64,000 bases of DNA. Origin: Buddleja alternifolia. Taxonomy: Eukaryota; Streptophyta; Magnoliopsida; Lamiales; Scrophulariaceae. A model generated the notes under the pieces. The model worked only from the letters and a program-made list of their open reading frames with translations. It had not been told where the DNA came from and searched no databases. This document shows positions 24,423-34,794 of the stretch, piece after piece. The translations under genes and the position numbers were made by a program. Position 1 is the stretch's first letter, and each line of letters opens with the position of its first letter. The DNA is taken from positions 17,179,134 through 17,243,133 of the forward strand of contig CM033401.1 in NCBI GenBank assembly GCA_019426215.1, read 5' to 3'.

Positions 24423-27030
24423 ATCGCATTCGCTAAAGTACCTAAGTTGACCGAGTCAAACTATGACTCATGAAAGGTCAAAGCATTTATTTAGCTTTGT
24501 TCTTGTGATGATGAAATATGTGATATCATTTCAGATGGGCCGATTTAAATATTCAAGGTCATCATTAGAGCGCATGGAGCCACAGAAGAGACTTCTGATG
24601 GTTATATTGAAAAGCTAAAGCATGAGTGGTCTACAGATGAGCGTTGGAGAGCAAATTTGGATAATATTGGATGAAACGCTCTATATACAGCCATTGGTGA
24701 TAATGATAACTTATTCAACAAGGTCAAGTCATGCTATACGACTAAAGAAATATGGGATAAGTTGGCTACAATATTTGGTGGTTCATCGCAAATCAAAGAA
24801 AACAAGCTTTCGATTGCCAAGAAAAGGTTTAATAGTTTTAAATTGTTGCCTAATGAGACGCTAGAGCAATTGGACATAAGATTTACAACTCTTGTTACGT
24901 AGTTAACATCTTTAGGTATGGATTTCCAAAATCGAGAAATGGTGGTTAAGATTTTCCGAAGTCTTCCTAGTAGATATTTGATGAAAACAATGGCTATGAG
25001 AGAATCAAACATGTTGGATCTTCTAACTTCAGAAGATGCTTTTTCAAAACTTAAAGCGTTCGAGTTTGAGTTAAATTCAGCGAGTGATGTAGTAAGCAGT
25101 CCAGTGATAGAATCTGGAGTGCTAATAGCATCAATCAAGGGTAAATCAGGTAATAAGGGAAAGGTGTCGGATATAAGTGAGGATGAGGAATTAGCGTTGC
25201 TAAATAAGTTTAGCAAGTTTCTAAGATATGAAAAGAAAGGAAAGAGTCCTAAGCATCAAGGACAAAATTCCTATCAAGCGCATCCTCCAACACAACAACA
25301 ATTTCAAGCGCCTCAGTATTCTGCCCCTTCTCCCTCAGCACCAAATCAATACCAAGCGTCTTCTCCGCAAAATCTCTCAGTGCCAGTGGTCTCAAAGCCG
25401 CAAAATGTAAGGTTAACAAATGAACAAAAGATGAAAACTAATCTTTTTTATAATTGCTGGAACCAGTTAAGTTGCCCTTATCCAAATGTATCCAAGCACT
25501 CAAGGCAGGATTACTTGGAAAGAAACCAATTCAGGAGCAACCTTTATCCACAAGGTTTGCTAGCGGAATCAGAACCAGCATCTGCACCTGAAGATTTGGA
25601 GTATTCAGAAGAGAGCAGTGATGATGATGAAGCAGTCGATGATTCAACACTAATTTATCTCATGGCCATAGATGATGAAGCGTCTTCTGACTTACTATCG
25701 GAGGTAAACACTGAAATAGTTTATCCTCTCTCTTATGAAGAATTACTGGACAAAGTAAAAGAATATTATAAAGATTGTCAAGATGCCGCCAAATTATATC
25801 AAAATCACTTCGATATCATATCAGCGCTCAAAGGTGATAACATGACGCTCAAGGCAGAGTTGTAAGTTCAACAACAATGCATTGAGAAGAACCAATCACT
25901 TGAGAGTGAAATAATTCAATTGAAAAGTGATTTTGATATAATAGTAAAGAGAGACGTTGAGCTGATTGCTAGACTTGCTAAATAGCTCGTCTCATCATTG
26001 TCTAGACGCCAAGAAAGCTAGACAATGTGACTGAAGTAACAAGATTTTTGGTGAAAATATCGGTTTAGGATGTAATAAATTCGGTAAACAACCAAATAAA
26101 TCCAATGCTACGGAAAACAACAAAGGAAAGGGTGTGTTCTTTGTTGAGAAAGGTTCAAAGAGTCAAAAAACCTATTGAACCAAAAGCTACTGGTAAGAGG
26201 CCAAATGAGAAAGCTAATGCTGACTCAGGCAAGGGAAAGACGAAAGCGAGTGATTCACAAAGAAAAGTTTATTCAAACGCTCAAAAAACTAAGAAAAAAC
26301 CTTACCACTATGAATCAAATGCTAAACGTCAAGCACCCAAAGTGCACCCTAAGTCAGCGCCAAGGAAATACCAGCGTCAATATCCACAACGAACAAGGTC
26401 ATATTATCAATACTATGATGATTATGATTATGATTGAGATTTAGATTACTATTATAATCCAAGATATTACTATACACCCAAAAAACACACACAACACAAG
26501 GTGAAACACAAAAAGGTTAATCCTCCAGCAATGAAGACTAAGCAAATATGGGTTTCAAAGAAAAGTTTATTCAAACGCTCAAAAAACTAAGGAAAAACCT
26601 TACCACTATGAATCAAATGCTAAACGTCAAGCACCCAAAGTGCACCCTAAGTCAGCGCCAAGGAAATACCAGCGTCAATATCCACAACGAACAAGGTCAT
26701 ATTATCAATACTATGATGATTATGATTATGATTGAGATTTAGATTACTATTATAATCCAAGATATTACTATACACCCAAAAAACACACACAACACAAGGT
26801 GAAACACAAAAAGGCTAATCCTCCAGCAATGAAGACTAAGCAAATAAGGGTTCCGAAAGTTCTAATTCAAACTAACGCTACTAATGTGAAAGGACCCAAG
26901 TCACAATGGATACCTAAAAAGAAAAAGAACTTCTCTTTTGAATGCAGGTACCTAGATGTAAACTCGATACATCTGTTTGGTACATCGATAGTGGTTGTCA
27001 AGGCACATGACGAGCTCCAAGGATTAGAGA
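24423..27030 (+). pseudogene. gag and start of protease, element B
   Basis: The start codon is ATC where element C has ATG. A UBN2-type gag follows (TTKEIWDKL, ETLEQLDIRF, LTSLGMDFQNRE). The longest open piece is 24918-25865 (315 residues), containing a degenerate zinc knuckle (FYNCWNQLSCPYP, spacing lost) and an acidic tail. A basic Lys/Gln-rich stretch carries a 298-bp duplication. The sequence stops after the protease DSG triplet region (near 26990). Stops and shifts make it non-functional. Confidence 0.85.
26258..26853 (+). repeat. 298-bp tandem duplication in gag of element B
   Basis: Copies begin at 26258 and 26556 (CAAAGAAAAGTTTATTCAAA) and are nearly identical, including the repeated GAT/TAT run. 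Element C has one copy. Confidence 0.93.
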
Positions 27031-27051
27031 ATAGAAGCTAGATCTTCAAAA

Positions 27052-28035
27052 ATCACAAATCAGAGAATCAATTTTTACATTACATAATCATGTCAACTTC
27101 ATCGTCTTTAGAGTATGATTTTCAAGCTTTTGTTTGACAAGTTCTCTGATATTATTATACTGATTCTTTGGATTCATATTGTCATTTGACTTCTCCTTAT
27201 GACATAAATTTTCTTCACCATACTTTTATTTTATAGATTCAAAATGTGTTTGTAATGATCTCTATTCATTAAGTTTATTGTATGTACAGTGTTATTGGTT
27301 TATATGTTTTAGTTTTACTATCTCTTAATTTCTCAATAACAATATTATTATTTTATAGTCATTTTAGTGTGCTTACTTTTCTATCTCCCGTAACAAGTTT
27401 GAGTATTGACACTTATAATTCACATTCACTAGCATTGGTTCCTAAGGAGGCACAAAATACATACATCAATATTCTGCAACTCCAATTACATGCAACAAAT
27501 ATTCCCTATCATGGTGAGATCCATTCTGAGTTGATGAAGCTTCTTTCATTTGCTTTCAAGTTCAATAAAATGGAAAACATGATTCTTAAATTTTAAATTA
27601 ATTAAAGAAAATCACCAAACTAACATTAACACTATAAACTCAAATTACTTCATTGATATTAAGAAAAACATAAAAATCAAAACTCCTTTAGGAGATGTTG
27701 CTACCTTTCTTTATTCACTCTCTTTCTTCCTTCTTCATTCTTCTTCCTTCTTCCTTCGTCAAGCGTTGGGTGTCTAATTGGCTACATTATTTTTTTTCCT
27801 CTTCTTATCTTTCTTCCAACCCCCCTCCTTTCACCACTCACTAAAAAGTTTGAATGCTTGACTCACAACCACTACGATCAAAGAGCTCCACTATGTCTTC
27901 TCATCTATTACATAATGCATTTTAACCTAAAAAATTACCAAATTTTTAACTATAATGTTAGACAATATTGCATACCAATATTTTAGATTTTTTTACCATT
28001 CATGGAATCCGACAAATAGAGAACAAGAAAGATCA
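27052..28035 (+). repeat. Left arm of a ~1-kb inverted repeat
   Basis: Reads as the reverse complement of about 48215-49196 with high identity, including a spurious open frame present in both (27282-27596 on plus, 48949-48683 on minus). It holds one partial copy of the ~440-bp unit that is tandemly repeated in the right arm. No transposase. Outer edge abuts element B. Confidence 0.88.
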
Positions 28036-28189
28036 CTTGAAGATAACACAATTGTTATTGTCTTTTGATCAATATTTAATTAAAGAATACACTTCATTTT
28101 GGACTTCTTTGAGTTTAGTCTTTAAACCCCAAAATTAACTTTCATTTGCTTCTAATTCTTTGTTTTCATATACCTTTTTGTTTACGAAA

Positions 28190-29989
28190 GAGAGTTGGCT
28201 GAGGTGGTACATGCCTCAGTGTTAGATTAATGTCCTCAAATGCCACTGGAGGATTAGTAAATGTTAGGACGTTATTAATTTGTAATTGTTTCGAATTCTA
28301 TCAATAAAAGGCAATTAGTTGTTTACTATTTTATTGGCATTTATATATTGTAATCGTCGATAAGTACATGAACACACGAGTTAACTCTCTAAGGCACTAG
28401 AGGAGTTTGATACTTGTGCATTAAAATAGTCTGCATGTCAATAATTTTCAATTGGGCATTGGAAATCATGAAGACTTGTATGATATGAGTTTTGACGAGA
28501 AAGGTGTCCGTCAATCACTAGAAAGTAGTGAAGAACTCACATTATAGGTGCACTGATGGAGATAGTGGCACTCAGAGATGACTCGCATCGATTCTGTCAT
28601 ATGGGTTTTTACTCTTTGACAATCAATGACATAATTGATTAAATTATAATAGGTATGTCTGAACTTTAGACTTGAGGAATCAAGTTGAAGATATACTTGT
28701 GACATTAGGTTTGTCATTAGAGTAGTTAGGCTCAACTCACCCGTTGGTGGGGTCAACCTCGAACTGCAACCTAATGGGCAAGTAATAGTCTTAACTGATA
28801 TCCAAGATGAGATTCGTTCCTTCGAAGGTGAACAAGGAATTATCCTATGCATTTATAAGTAAGTTAGATCTTAAAGTCTTTGGTCAAAGCATTCACTGAT
28901 CTGAACTTATTATAAATATAGCATAGTGTCAAGTCAATGAGTTTGACCAAAACCATGACTCTCACTTGACCGGGATAAGGAAACGAAGAGTTTATAGATC
29001 ATTTCATCTTATTTGGGTTAAAATATGGACCACTTAACTGGCTAGGTGGGACCCATATTCAATGGAATTCTCCCATTGCCAAATATAGATGAGCCTATAG
29101 AGTCAAGCTTAAAAAGGAAAAATCGATAGAAAAATGGAATATTTCTTGTGGTGATATTTTAAGTATTAGATACTTAGAATAAATTAAATGAAATTAATTA
29201 TTTGAAGAAATAAGTTAGTTCATTTATAGTTTAATTAATGTATTATTTCTTGGAGAAATAAAATTAATTGAATAAATTATCTATTATTTAATTAGATTAA
29301 TTAATTCGATTGAACTAATTAATTAAATAATGGATTGGACTAAGCTCAAATTGGTGCACCAAGTGACACACCAAGGTCTACATGGGGCGGCCTATAGGCG
29401 CCTTTTATGGGCTAATTTGAGCCCAAGATATTAATTTAAGTGATATAAATATATCACATTAGTGAAGACCTTGGTAATAAGTTGAAATTGACTTAAGCCA
29501 CAAGAAAAGAAATCATCTCCCTCTCACTCTCCTAGCCGTCGGTCATCACCAAGAAGGAGGAGGGAGATTTTTCTCATCAAGTTTTTCCGGCGAGACAATT
29601 TAGAGCCAGGACTCGTGGACTGCTCGGATCATCAAGTTTTAAACTGGGGTATTTTAACGAAGAAGTTGAAGGGTTCAAGCGCGTGAGTTTTCTCCAACCA
29701 CTTCGCTACAACGGGTAAAGTCTATTTTACCTTATCGTACATACGTATGATAAAACCCCGGGATTGATCGTGTTATCGAAAAATCTAAAATATTTTTTAA
29801 ATTCCATTTCCGTTACGTTTGATTATTTTTCCCCAACACTCAGTTCCCTTAATCAGAGGTCTCGGGTTCAAGCATTGGGTATGCAAAAAATTCTCCCTTG
29901 GAAAGTTAATCCCACACTTTCTGTGGATGTTCCCGGCTCGAGCAGTATTAGTCTGGCCAAAGGGTTCGGATAGCTGTGGAAAACCAAAA
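28190..29989 (+). mobile_element. tRNA-derived SINE interrupted by a solo LTR
   Basis: The 5' part has an A-box-like TTGGCTGAGGTGG (28195-28207); the 3' part has a B-box GGGTTCAAGC (29864-29873). When the LTR and one duplication are left out the two boxes are about 32 bp apart, normal for a pol III promoter. The 3' end GGTTCGGATA then AAAACCAAAA resembles plant SINE tails. Family name not assigned. Confidence 0.72.
28220..29838 (+). mobile_element. Solo LTR, probably copia type, within the SINE
   Basis: Starts TGTTAGATTAATG and ends CCCCAACA, with a perfect 5-bp duplication CTCAG at 28215-28219 and 29839-29843. About 1,619 bp without coding sequence. Unlike the Sirevirus LTRs here in sequence. 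The superfamily is a guess. Confidence 0.85.
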
Positions 29990-30037
29990 GTGTAACTTTG
30001 TGAGTCCTATGGGGCCGGAAGCGCAACAGAAATTCCA

Positions 30038-31201
30038 ATGAAACTAAATATGAAATGGGTAGAGTCCTACAAAACCATAAATGAAAATTTTCCTATAATA
30101 GAGATTAAAAATCTTTCAAGTGTAATATTATTATGTAAAAGAACAATATGTATAAGTAATTTAATTGAAATGTGCACTAGTCAAGTTAGATTAAAATTAA
30201 AATGTACCATGTATTACTCTTTGATCAATGTTTTTAGGTATAGTTTGATTTCAAGTCGGCTTTTGGCTTTATCATTGGATTCCATCAACTTTGATTATGG
30301 CAATCAAACTATTGAGGCAATCCCAGTACAGAATTTAATCCGACATGGTTTGCGTCGTTTAACTCCTCTGCCGATACCAGCATGCAATGGTCTGATCCTC
30401 ATTTCCCACTACGATGTAAACAAGATATGGGTGCTGTGGAACCCGTTGACCCAGGAGTTCTATGAGTTGCCCGAATATGATTGTACTGATTTTGACTTAC
30501 ATGGTAGTGGTCTTGGATATGATTGTGCTGATGATGATTTCAAAGTTGTGAGAATCAATAGAAAGTACCATACCCAAAATCATTTGGACAAAACTTTGAT
30601 TTACAGCCTCAAATATGATTCATGGAAGTGGATTAAGGATTGTCCTGTTGACATTAGTTGGTGGAGTCAGGGAATTTATCTGAATGGTGCGTTATATTGG
30701 ATGTCATGGGATTACATAATTGCGCTTGATCTTAGCACTAAAGATTACCGCCAGTTGCCCCTGCCCTTTGTAGACTCTGAACTAAGAACATATTCGGACG
30801 TGAATTTGGATGTTTTAAGTGGATGCTTGGTTGTGAGTTGCAAGCGCGAGACAAAGTTTGATGGATGGGTGATGAAAGAAAATGGAAGAAATATCTCATG
30901 GACCAAGTTATTTTCGTTTCCAAATTTGGATGATATTGGTGATATGGGGCACCTCAGACTAATAACATATTCCAAGAGCTACAAACATGTTCTTCTCCAG
31001 CACAATAAGAAGGAATTTTTCTGGTTGGATACCGACAACAGTTCTGCAAAGAAGATCCAAATGCATGGCCACTATCGTAGGTTTTCGTGTCAAGTTTGGC
31101 AGCGTAGCCTTTTCCGATTCGAAAATATTGTTGATGGTGGTGAAGATATTGGTGCAAAAAGAACAGGACGAGTGAAGAAAATGATGGAAAAGAAGAGGTA
31201 A
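30038..31201 (+). CDS. F-box-associated (FBA) domain protein, F-box missing
   Basis: The product resembles substrate-binding halves of plant F-box proteins that act in SCF ubiquitin ligases. From about residue 68 it has LISSRLLALSL (the usual tail of an F-box), WNPLTQEFYELPE, GLGYDCADDDFKVVRI, NGALYWMSWD, IIALDLSTKDYRQLP and KHVLLQHNKKEFFWLD. The first ~65 residues look unrelated and AT-rich, and TTTTTAG at 30231-30237 just before the homologous part could be a splice acceptor, so the ATG at 30038 may lie in an intron whose F-box exon is lost. Upstream is the SINE/solo-LTR insertion. It may be a pseudogene, or the F-box exon may lie elsewhere. Confidence 0.75.
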   Translation: MKLNMKWVESYKTINENFPIIEIKNLSSVILLCKRTICISNLIEMCTSQVRLKLKCTMYYSLINVFRYSLISSRLLALSLDSINFDYGNQTIEAIPVQNLIRHGLRRLTPLPIPACNGLILISHYDVNKIWVLWNPLTQEFYELPEYDCTDFDLHGSGLGYDCADDDFKVVRINRKYHTQNHLDKTLIYSLKYDSWKWIKDCPVDISWWSQGIYLNGALYWMSWDYIIALDLSTKDYRQLPLPFVDSELRTYSDVNLDVLSGCLVVSCKRETKFDGWVMKENGRNISWTKLFSFPNLDDIGDMGHLRLITYSKSYKHVLLQHNKKEFFWLDTDNSSAKKIQMHGHYRRFSCQVWQRSLFRFENIVDGGEDIGAKRTGRVKKMMEKKR

Positions 31202-32567
31202 AACTACTCCAGCAAGAAACGATGATTGAATTCTGTTTAACATTCGTTAAATTCTACTTAAATGAAATCCCAGGTTGAAAGGGAGAAATCCTATTGGCCA
31301 TTATTGCTTCAAAAGGAAGATACAGAATATCTGTAAAAGAAGGTAGATTATATGTAGTAATTATTAATAAGAACGAGAACTTCACTGAGTAGATATTTCA
31401 AAAGTAATTCCACTAAATTCGATAGGAGATTTGAGGACTATTATGTCGTAAGTAGTTTTATTTGTTAAGTTAATGAGGAGAATATGTGATTTCCTGCTCC
31501 ACTTTGTAGTTCTATAATTTGTTGCTGTGGAGGCTCACGGATGATTGGCGATCAGTGAGGAGGTAATCATCTTGGTAGAAAGTTGTGTGGCCAAATGAGT
31601 TCTGATCTGATCTATTTATAATGACCTTTTTAGACGTGTTCCTAGCTTCCCGCCCTTGTCATCCTATGATTTTGTAAGAGATTAAACCAAATTGATGTTG
31701 ACATAGTATGATCCTTATTACTCGTGTAATTACAGTTCACAAGGAGGTGAATGTAATTTGTGTCTTTGACAGGGATGAGACTTTTCACGAACCTGAATTC
31801 TACTCAAAAAATAAGTCAAATTTTTTTAGTGTTTCACTTGTCTGGCTGCTGCTCATAAGTTTTACTGATATTGGTTCAATAGAGTCTCAGTCTACAAGGT
31901 TTGTATTGATAGTGGTTCATGGAAGACCATATCAAAAAGAACAATTTGATAACTTTTCCAATAGAGTAGAGTGTCTTGGCTTTGTTATGGAACAAAGGGG
32001 AGAATTTATGAATTATGAACATCTTTCAGTGTTTAAGATGATCTGAGTATGCTTTTATGGTTGCAGGTTGAAGCTCGAAATAACAATCACATAGGCTGGA
32101 GATAGATCAGATTTAAGTTATTCTAGTGAAGGCGAGGATTATTAGTACTTTGGTCTACAATTGTTTTTGGTGCATCAAAGAAGGCTTCAAATGCATTTTT
32201 TGTCAATTCTGCCTCTCTTCTCTCCTTTAGCATAGATAAATATGTAGGTCGATTTGTAATGGCGAATTATCCGTCGTATGCTACTGTATTATGACCTTAA
32301 CTTTTGCAAGATTGTAGTTATGGTGGTTATGAATGGTCATAATCTTAATTAATGAAGTTTTTGTGTATTTCATTTTCTTCAGTAGTAGAGGTAATTGAAA
32401 TCCAAATATGGTTTTAGTTTAAAGCTTTTAAGTCCAAGTAAGGTGTTGAAGTAAAACATGAGTAATAAGGCTATGGTTCTTCTCCTCTTACTATCTGCTC
32501 CTTTCTGCTGATTCACTTTGAAATAGGCTATATATATTTTGTTAGAAAGTTGCAACTCAGGCTTGTC
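31202..32567. other. Region between F-box-associated gene and LINE
   Basis: Probably 3' UTR and intergenic sequence. An open frame at 31708-32046 (112 codons) has no family I recognise and no coding evidence. Confidence 0.4.
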
Positions 32568-33255
32568 AAGTACTTTCTTACGGGGGGTGGGACTGCATTT
32601 GGAACCAACCTATATGCGGAACAGTTTTGCCGTCTTCCATTAACAAAAATCACATACAAACCCAACAATTACACAATAAATATTTATGTTATCAGTCCAG
32701 AAAAGCATAGAAACGAAATTCTTCAGATCCCCTCGTTTCAACCTCAGATCCAGAGTTTTGCTTCGCAAATTCTTCAGATCTCTACCTCAGATCTGCGTTT
32801 TTGCTCATCTGTTGGAAATCACCTCCACCGCTCGCGCCGCCGTCACCTTCTCCTTAGCCCCGTTTCTGACAACGTTGAAGTGGGGAAGTTCAAACGTCAT
32901 TTACAGAGCCTCAATTTTTATCTCGGTGAGTGATTGCCTATACCTGTCTTGTTCATCTCATCGCATTATTAGCCGTGTGGGGACTCGATTTTGGGTTTTA
33001 TTTTGACAATTGATTTTCGAGTGTGAATTGTAATTTGTTGAAAAAGTTTGGGGGTGTACGATTTTTCTGTCGGGTTGAGCTGTTTATTGTTGTTGGTGAG
33101 ATTGCTGATTTGAATTTCATTGAGTTGGAGTTTGGGTTGGAGTATTTGCATTGCTTTTTTGGATTAGTTGGAGAGTTTGCAATGGCAAGAATTGAAGGGA
33201 AGAGTGCTCTTCCTTGAGCGTGCTCCCGCTGCCCAAGATGTAGTTTATCTTCTTC

Positions 33256-34794
33256 ATGGAGCCGTTGCCTACAGAGGACTTCGCCGGCAAGGCTGCCTCC
33301 TCCAACGTAAACACAGCCCCAAAACCTCTCTCCTATGCTGAAAAACTCCTTAGCAATTCTCTCCCGCCTGAAGTTGTGGCCCGATCTGCCAAAAAAGCTT
33401 TCGTCCCAGGTGTCGACTCAAAGGTGATTGGTACTTCGGCACTCTTCAATGGACGGAAAACTATTTTTCTCTCTAAAGAAGATGATGATTTTATGGCTGC
33501 TCCGTTCCAATATGCCCTCGTAGGAAAATTTTCTCATGGCTACCCCTCCATGCAACGTCTTCGTTCTAAGTTCGAAACCCTAGGGTTAAACAAGGGATTC
33601 AAGATTGGGATTCTTGACCACAAGCATGTTTGGATTCGTCTTTTTGACCCGAACGATTATGCAAGGATTTGGATGAAGCAAACCTGGTATTTCGATGGAT
33701 TTCCGATGCGTGTTTTGAAATGGACATCTGAATTTAACCCCAACGAGGAATCCCCAATAATGCCGATATGGATTAAGATCTTCGGGTTGCGACCCCATTG
33801 GTTTCACCGCCAATTTTTATACCATGTTGCTAGCATGATAGGCAAACCGGTGAAGCTTGACGAGGCCACTACAGATATTGCGAATCCGATGGTGGCTAGG
33901 ATTTGCGTTGAATTGAATGTATTGGATAAACTTCAGCCCGATATTCCGATTCAAATTAATGGTAAGATGATATTCCTCAAGGTCCAATACGAAGGAATTC
34001 CACAATATTGTAAGATTTGTAGACACAGGGGTCATTCGATGGCTGCGTGCTTTTTAAGGGAAGAAAACACCGGGGATAATAATGACATGCAGACTACTGT
34101 GGAGCATCAAGTGGACCTTAGAACCATTCTTCAGAAAAAACGTGGAAACCAACCGGAAATTGGACCTCAACATAAGGATGTTGATGGACTACAAGATAAT
34201 GAGAAACCGAATGATATAAATGATCATGATGTCATGCTTTCATCGACAAAAAGAGATTATTTGACAGAGAATGAGCGACAATTTCAAAACAGCCATCAAG
34301 AAGAAAATAATTCTGAAACTATGGTGAGAAATACCGAGGATAATTTTGTGAATCTGGAATCTAATGAGACACGAATGGTGGACATACAGGGACAAAAATA
34401 TAAAGTATTAGTGTCAGACCCCAACACTAGTAAAAGGAATACGAATGAAAGTCCTAAAGGAAATTCTATTAGGGAAAGTGGATACCCGGAGGAAATTCGT
34501 AGACAACGAGAACTTGAACTGGTGGTCTCGTCTCCAACGGCCAATGAAGGTAATCATGTTGATGATTTCACTCTTGGACATGATATAGGGGTGCCGGATA
34601 ATGGTGGTATTGACATTGACTCAGAACAAACTGAATCGGTGGAACAATGGCAAGAAGTTACTTCTCGGAAACATAGAAGGGCGACCTCTTTGGATGAACA
34701 ACCACGTACAAACATTTCGCCAATCAAAGCCCTGATGAATACGAGGATGGCTACAAGGAGGACGAAAGCTCTTATTAATAAAAGTGTTAAATGA
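33256..34794 (+). CDS. LINE ORF1 protein (DUF4283, CCHC zinc knuckle)
   Basis: 512 residues, uninterrupted. RNA-binding chaperone of L1 retrotransposition. Residues about 85-235 match plant DUF4283 (YALVGKF, HVWIRLF, W-MRVLKW, PIWIKIFGLRPHW). A CCHC knuckle of the zf-CCHC_4 kind follows at about residues 256-269 (CKICRHRGHSMAAC). The C-terminal half is polar and low complexity. Stop TGA overlaps the ORF2 start, suggesting reinitiation for ORF2, as in other L1 elements. Confidence 0.93.
   Translation: MEPLPTEDFAGKAASSNVNTAPKPLSYAEKLLSNSLPPEVVARSAKKAFVPGVDSKVIGTSALFNGRKTIFLSKEDDDFMAAPFQYALVGKFSHGYPSMQRLRSKFETLGLNKGFKIGILDHKHVWIRLFDPNDYARIWMKQTWYFDGFPMRVLKWTSEFNPNEESPIMPIWIKIFGLRPHWFHRQFLYHVASMIGKPVKLDEATTDIANPMVARICVELNVLDKLQPDIPIQINGKMIFLKVQYEGIPQYCKICRHRGHSMAACFLREENTGDNNDMQTTVEHQVDLRTILQKKRGNQPEIGPQHKDVDGLQDNEKPNDINDHDVMLSSTKRDYLTENERQFQNSHQEENNSETMVRNTEDNFVNLESNETRMVDIQGQKYKVLVSDPNTSKRNTNESPKGNSIRESGYPEEIRRQRELELVVSSPTANEGNHVDDFTLGHDIGVPDNGGIDIDSEQTESVEQWQEVTSRKHRRATSLDEQPRTNISPIKALMNTRMATRRTKALINKSVK

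Larger units (their letters stand above)
23509..27030 (+). mobile_element. Sirevirus-like element B, truncated at both ends
   Basis: Contains the 3' half of an LTR, a Met-tRNA primer site and a decayed gag, stopping just inside the protease. It aligns with element C in the same order. The left break is in the LTR and the right break is beside the inverted-repeat arm at 27052. Confidence 0.88.

Noticed and set aside
27282..27596. 104-codon open frame also found inverted at 48949-48683
   Set aside because: Shared because the DNA is an inverted repeat; hydrophobic low-complexity product with no family, and conservation is explained by recent duplication.
28195..29873. Possible tRNA gene from A and B boxes
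   Set aside because: No cloverleaf can be formed; the context and tail fit a tRNA-derived SINE.
31708..32046. 112-codon open frame after the F-box-associated gene
   Set aside because: No recognisable family, composition like the surrounding non-coding DNA.
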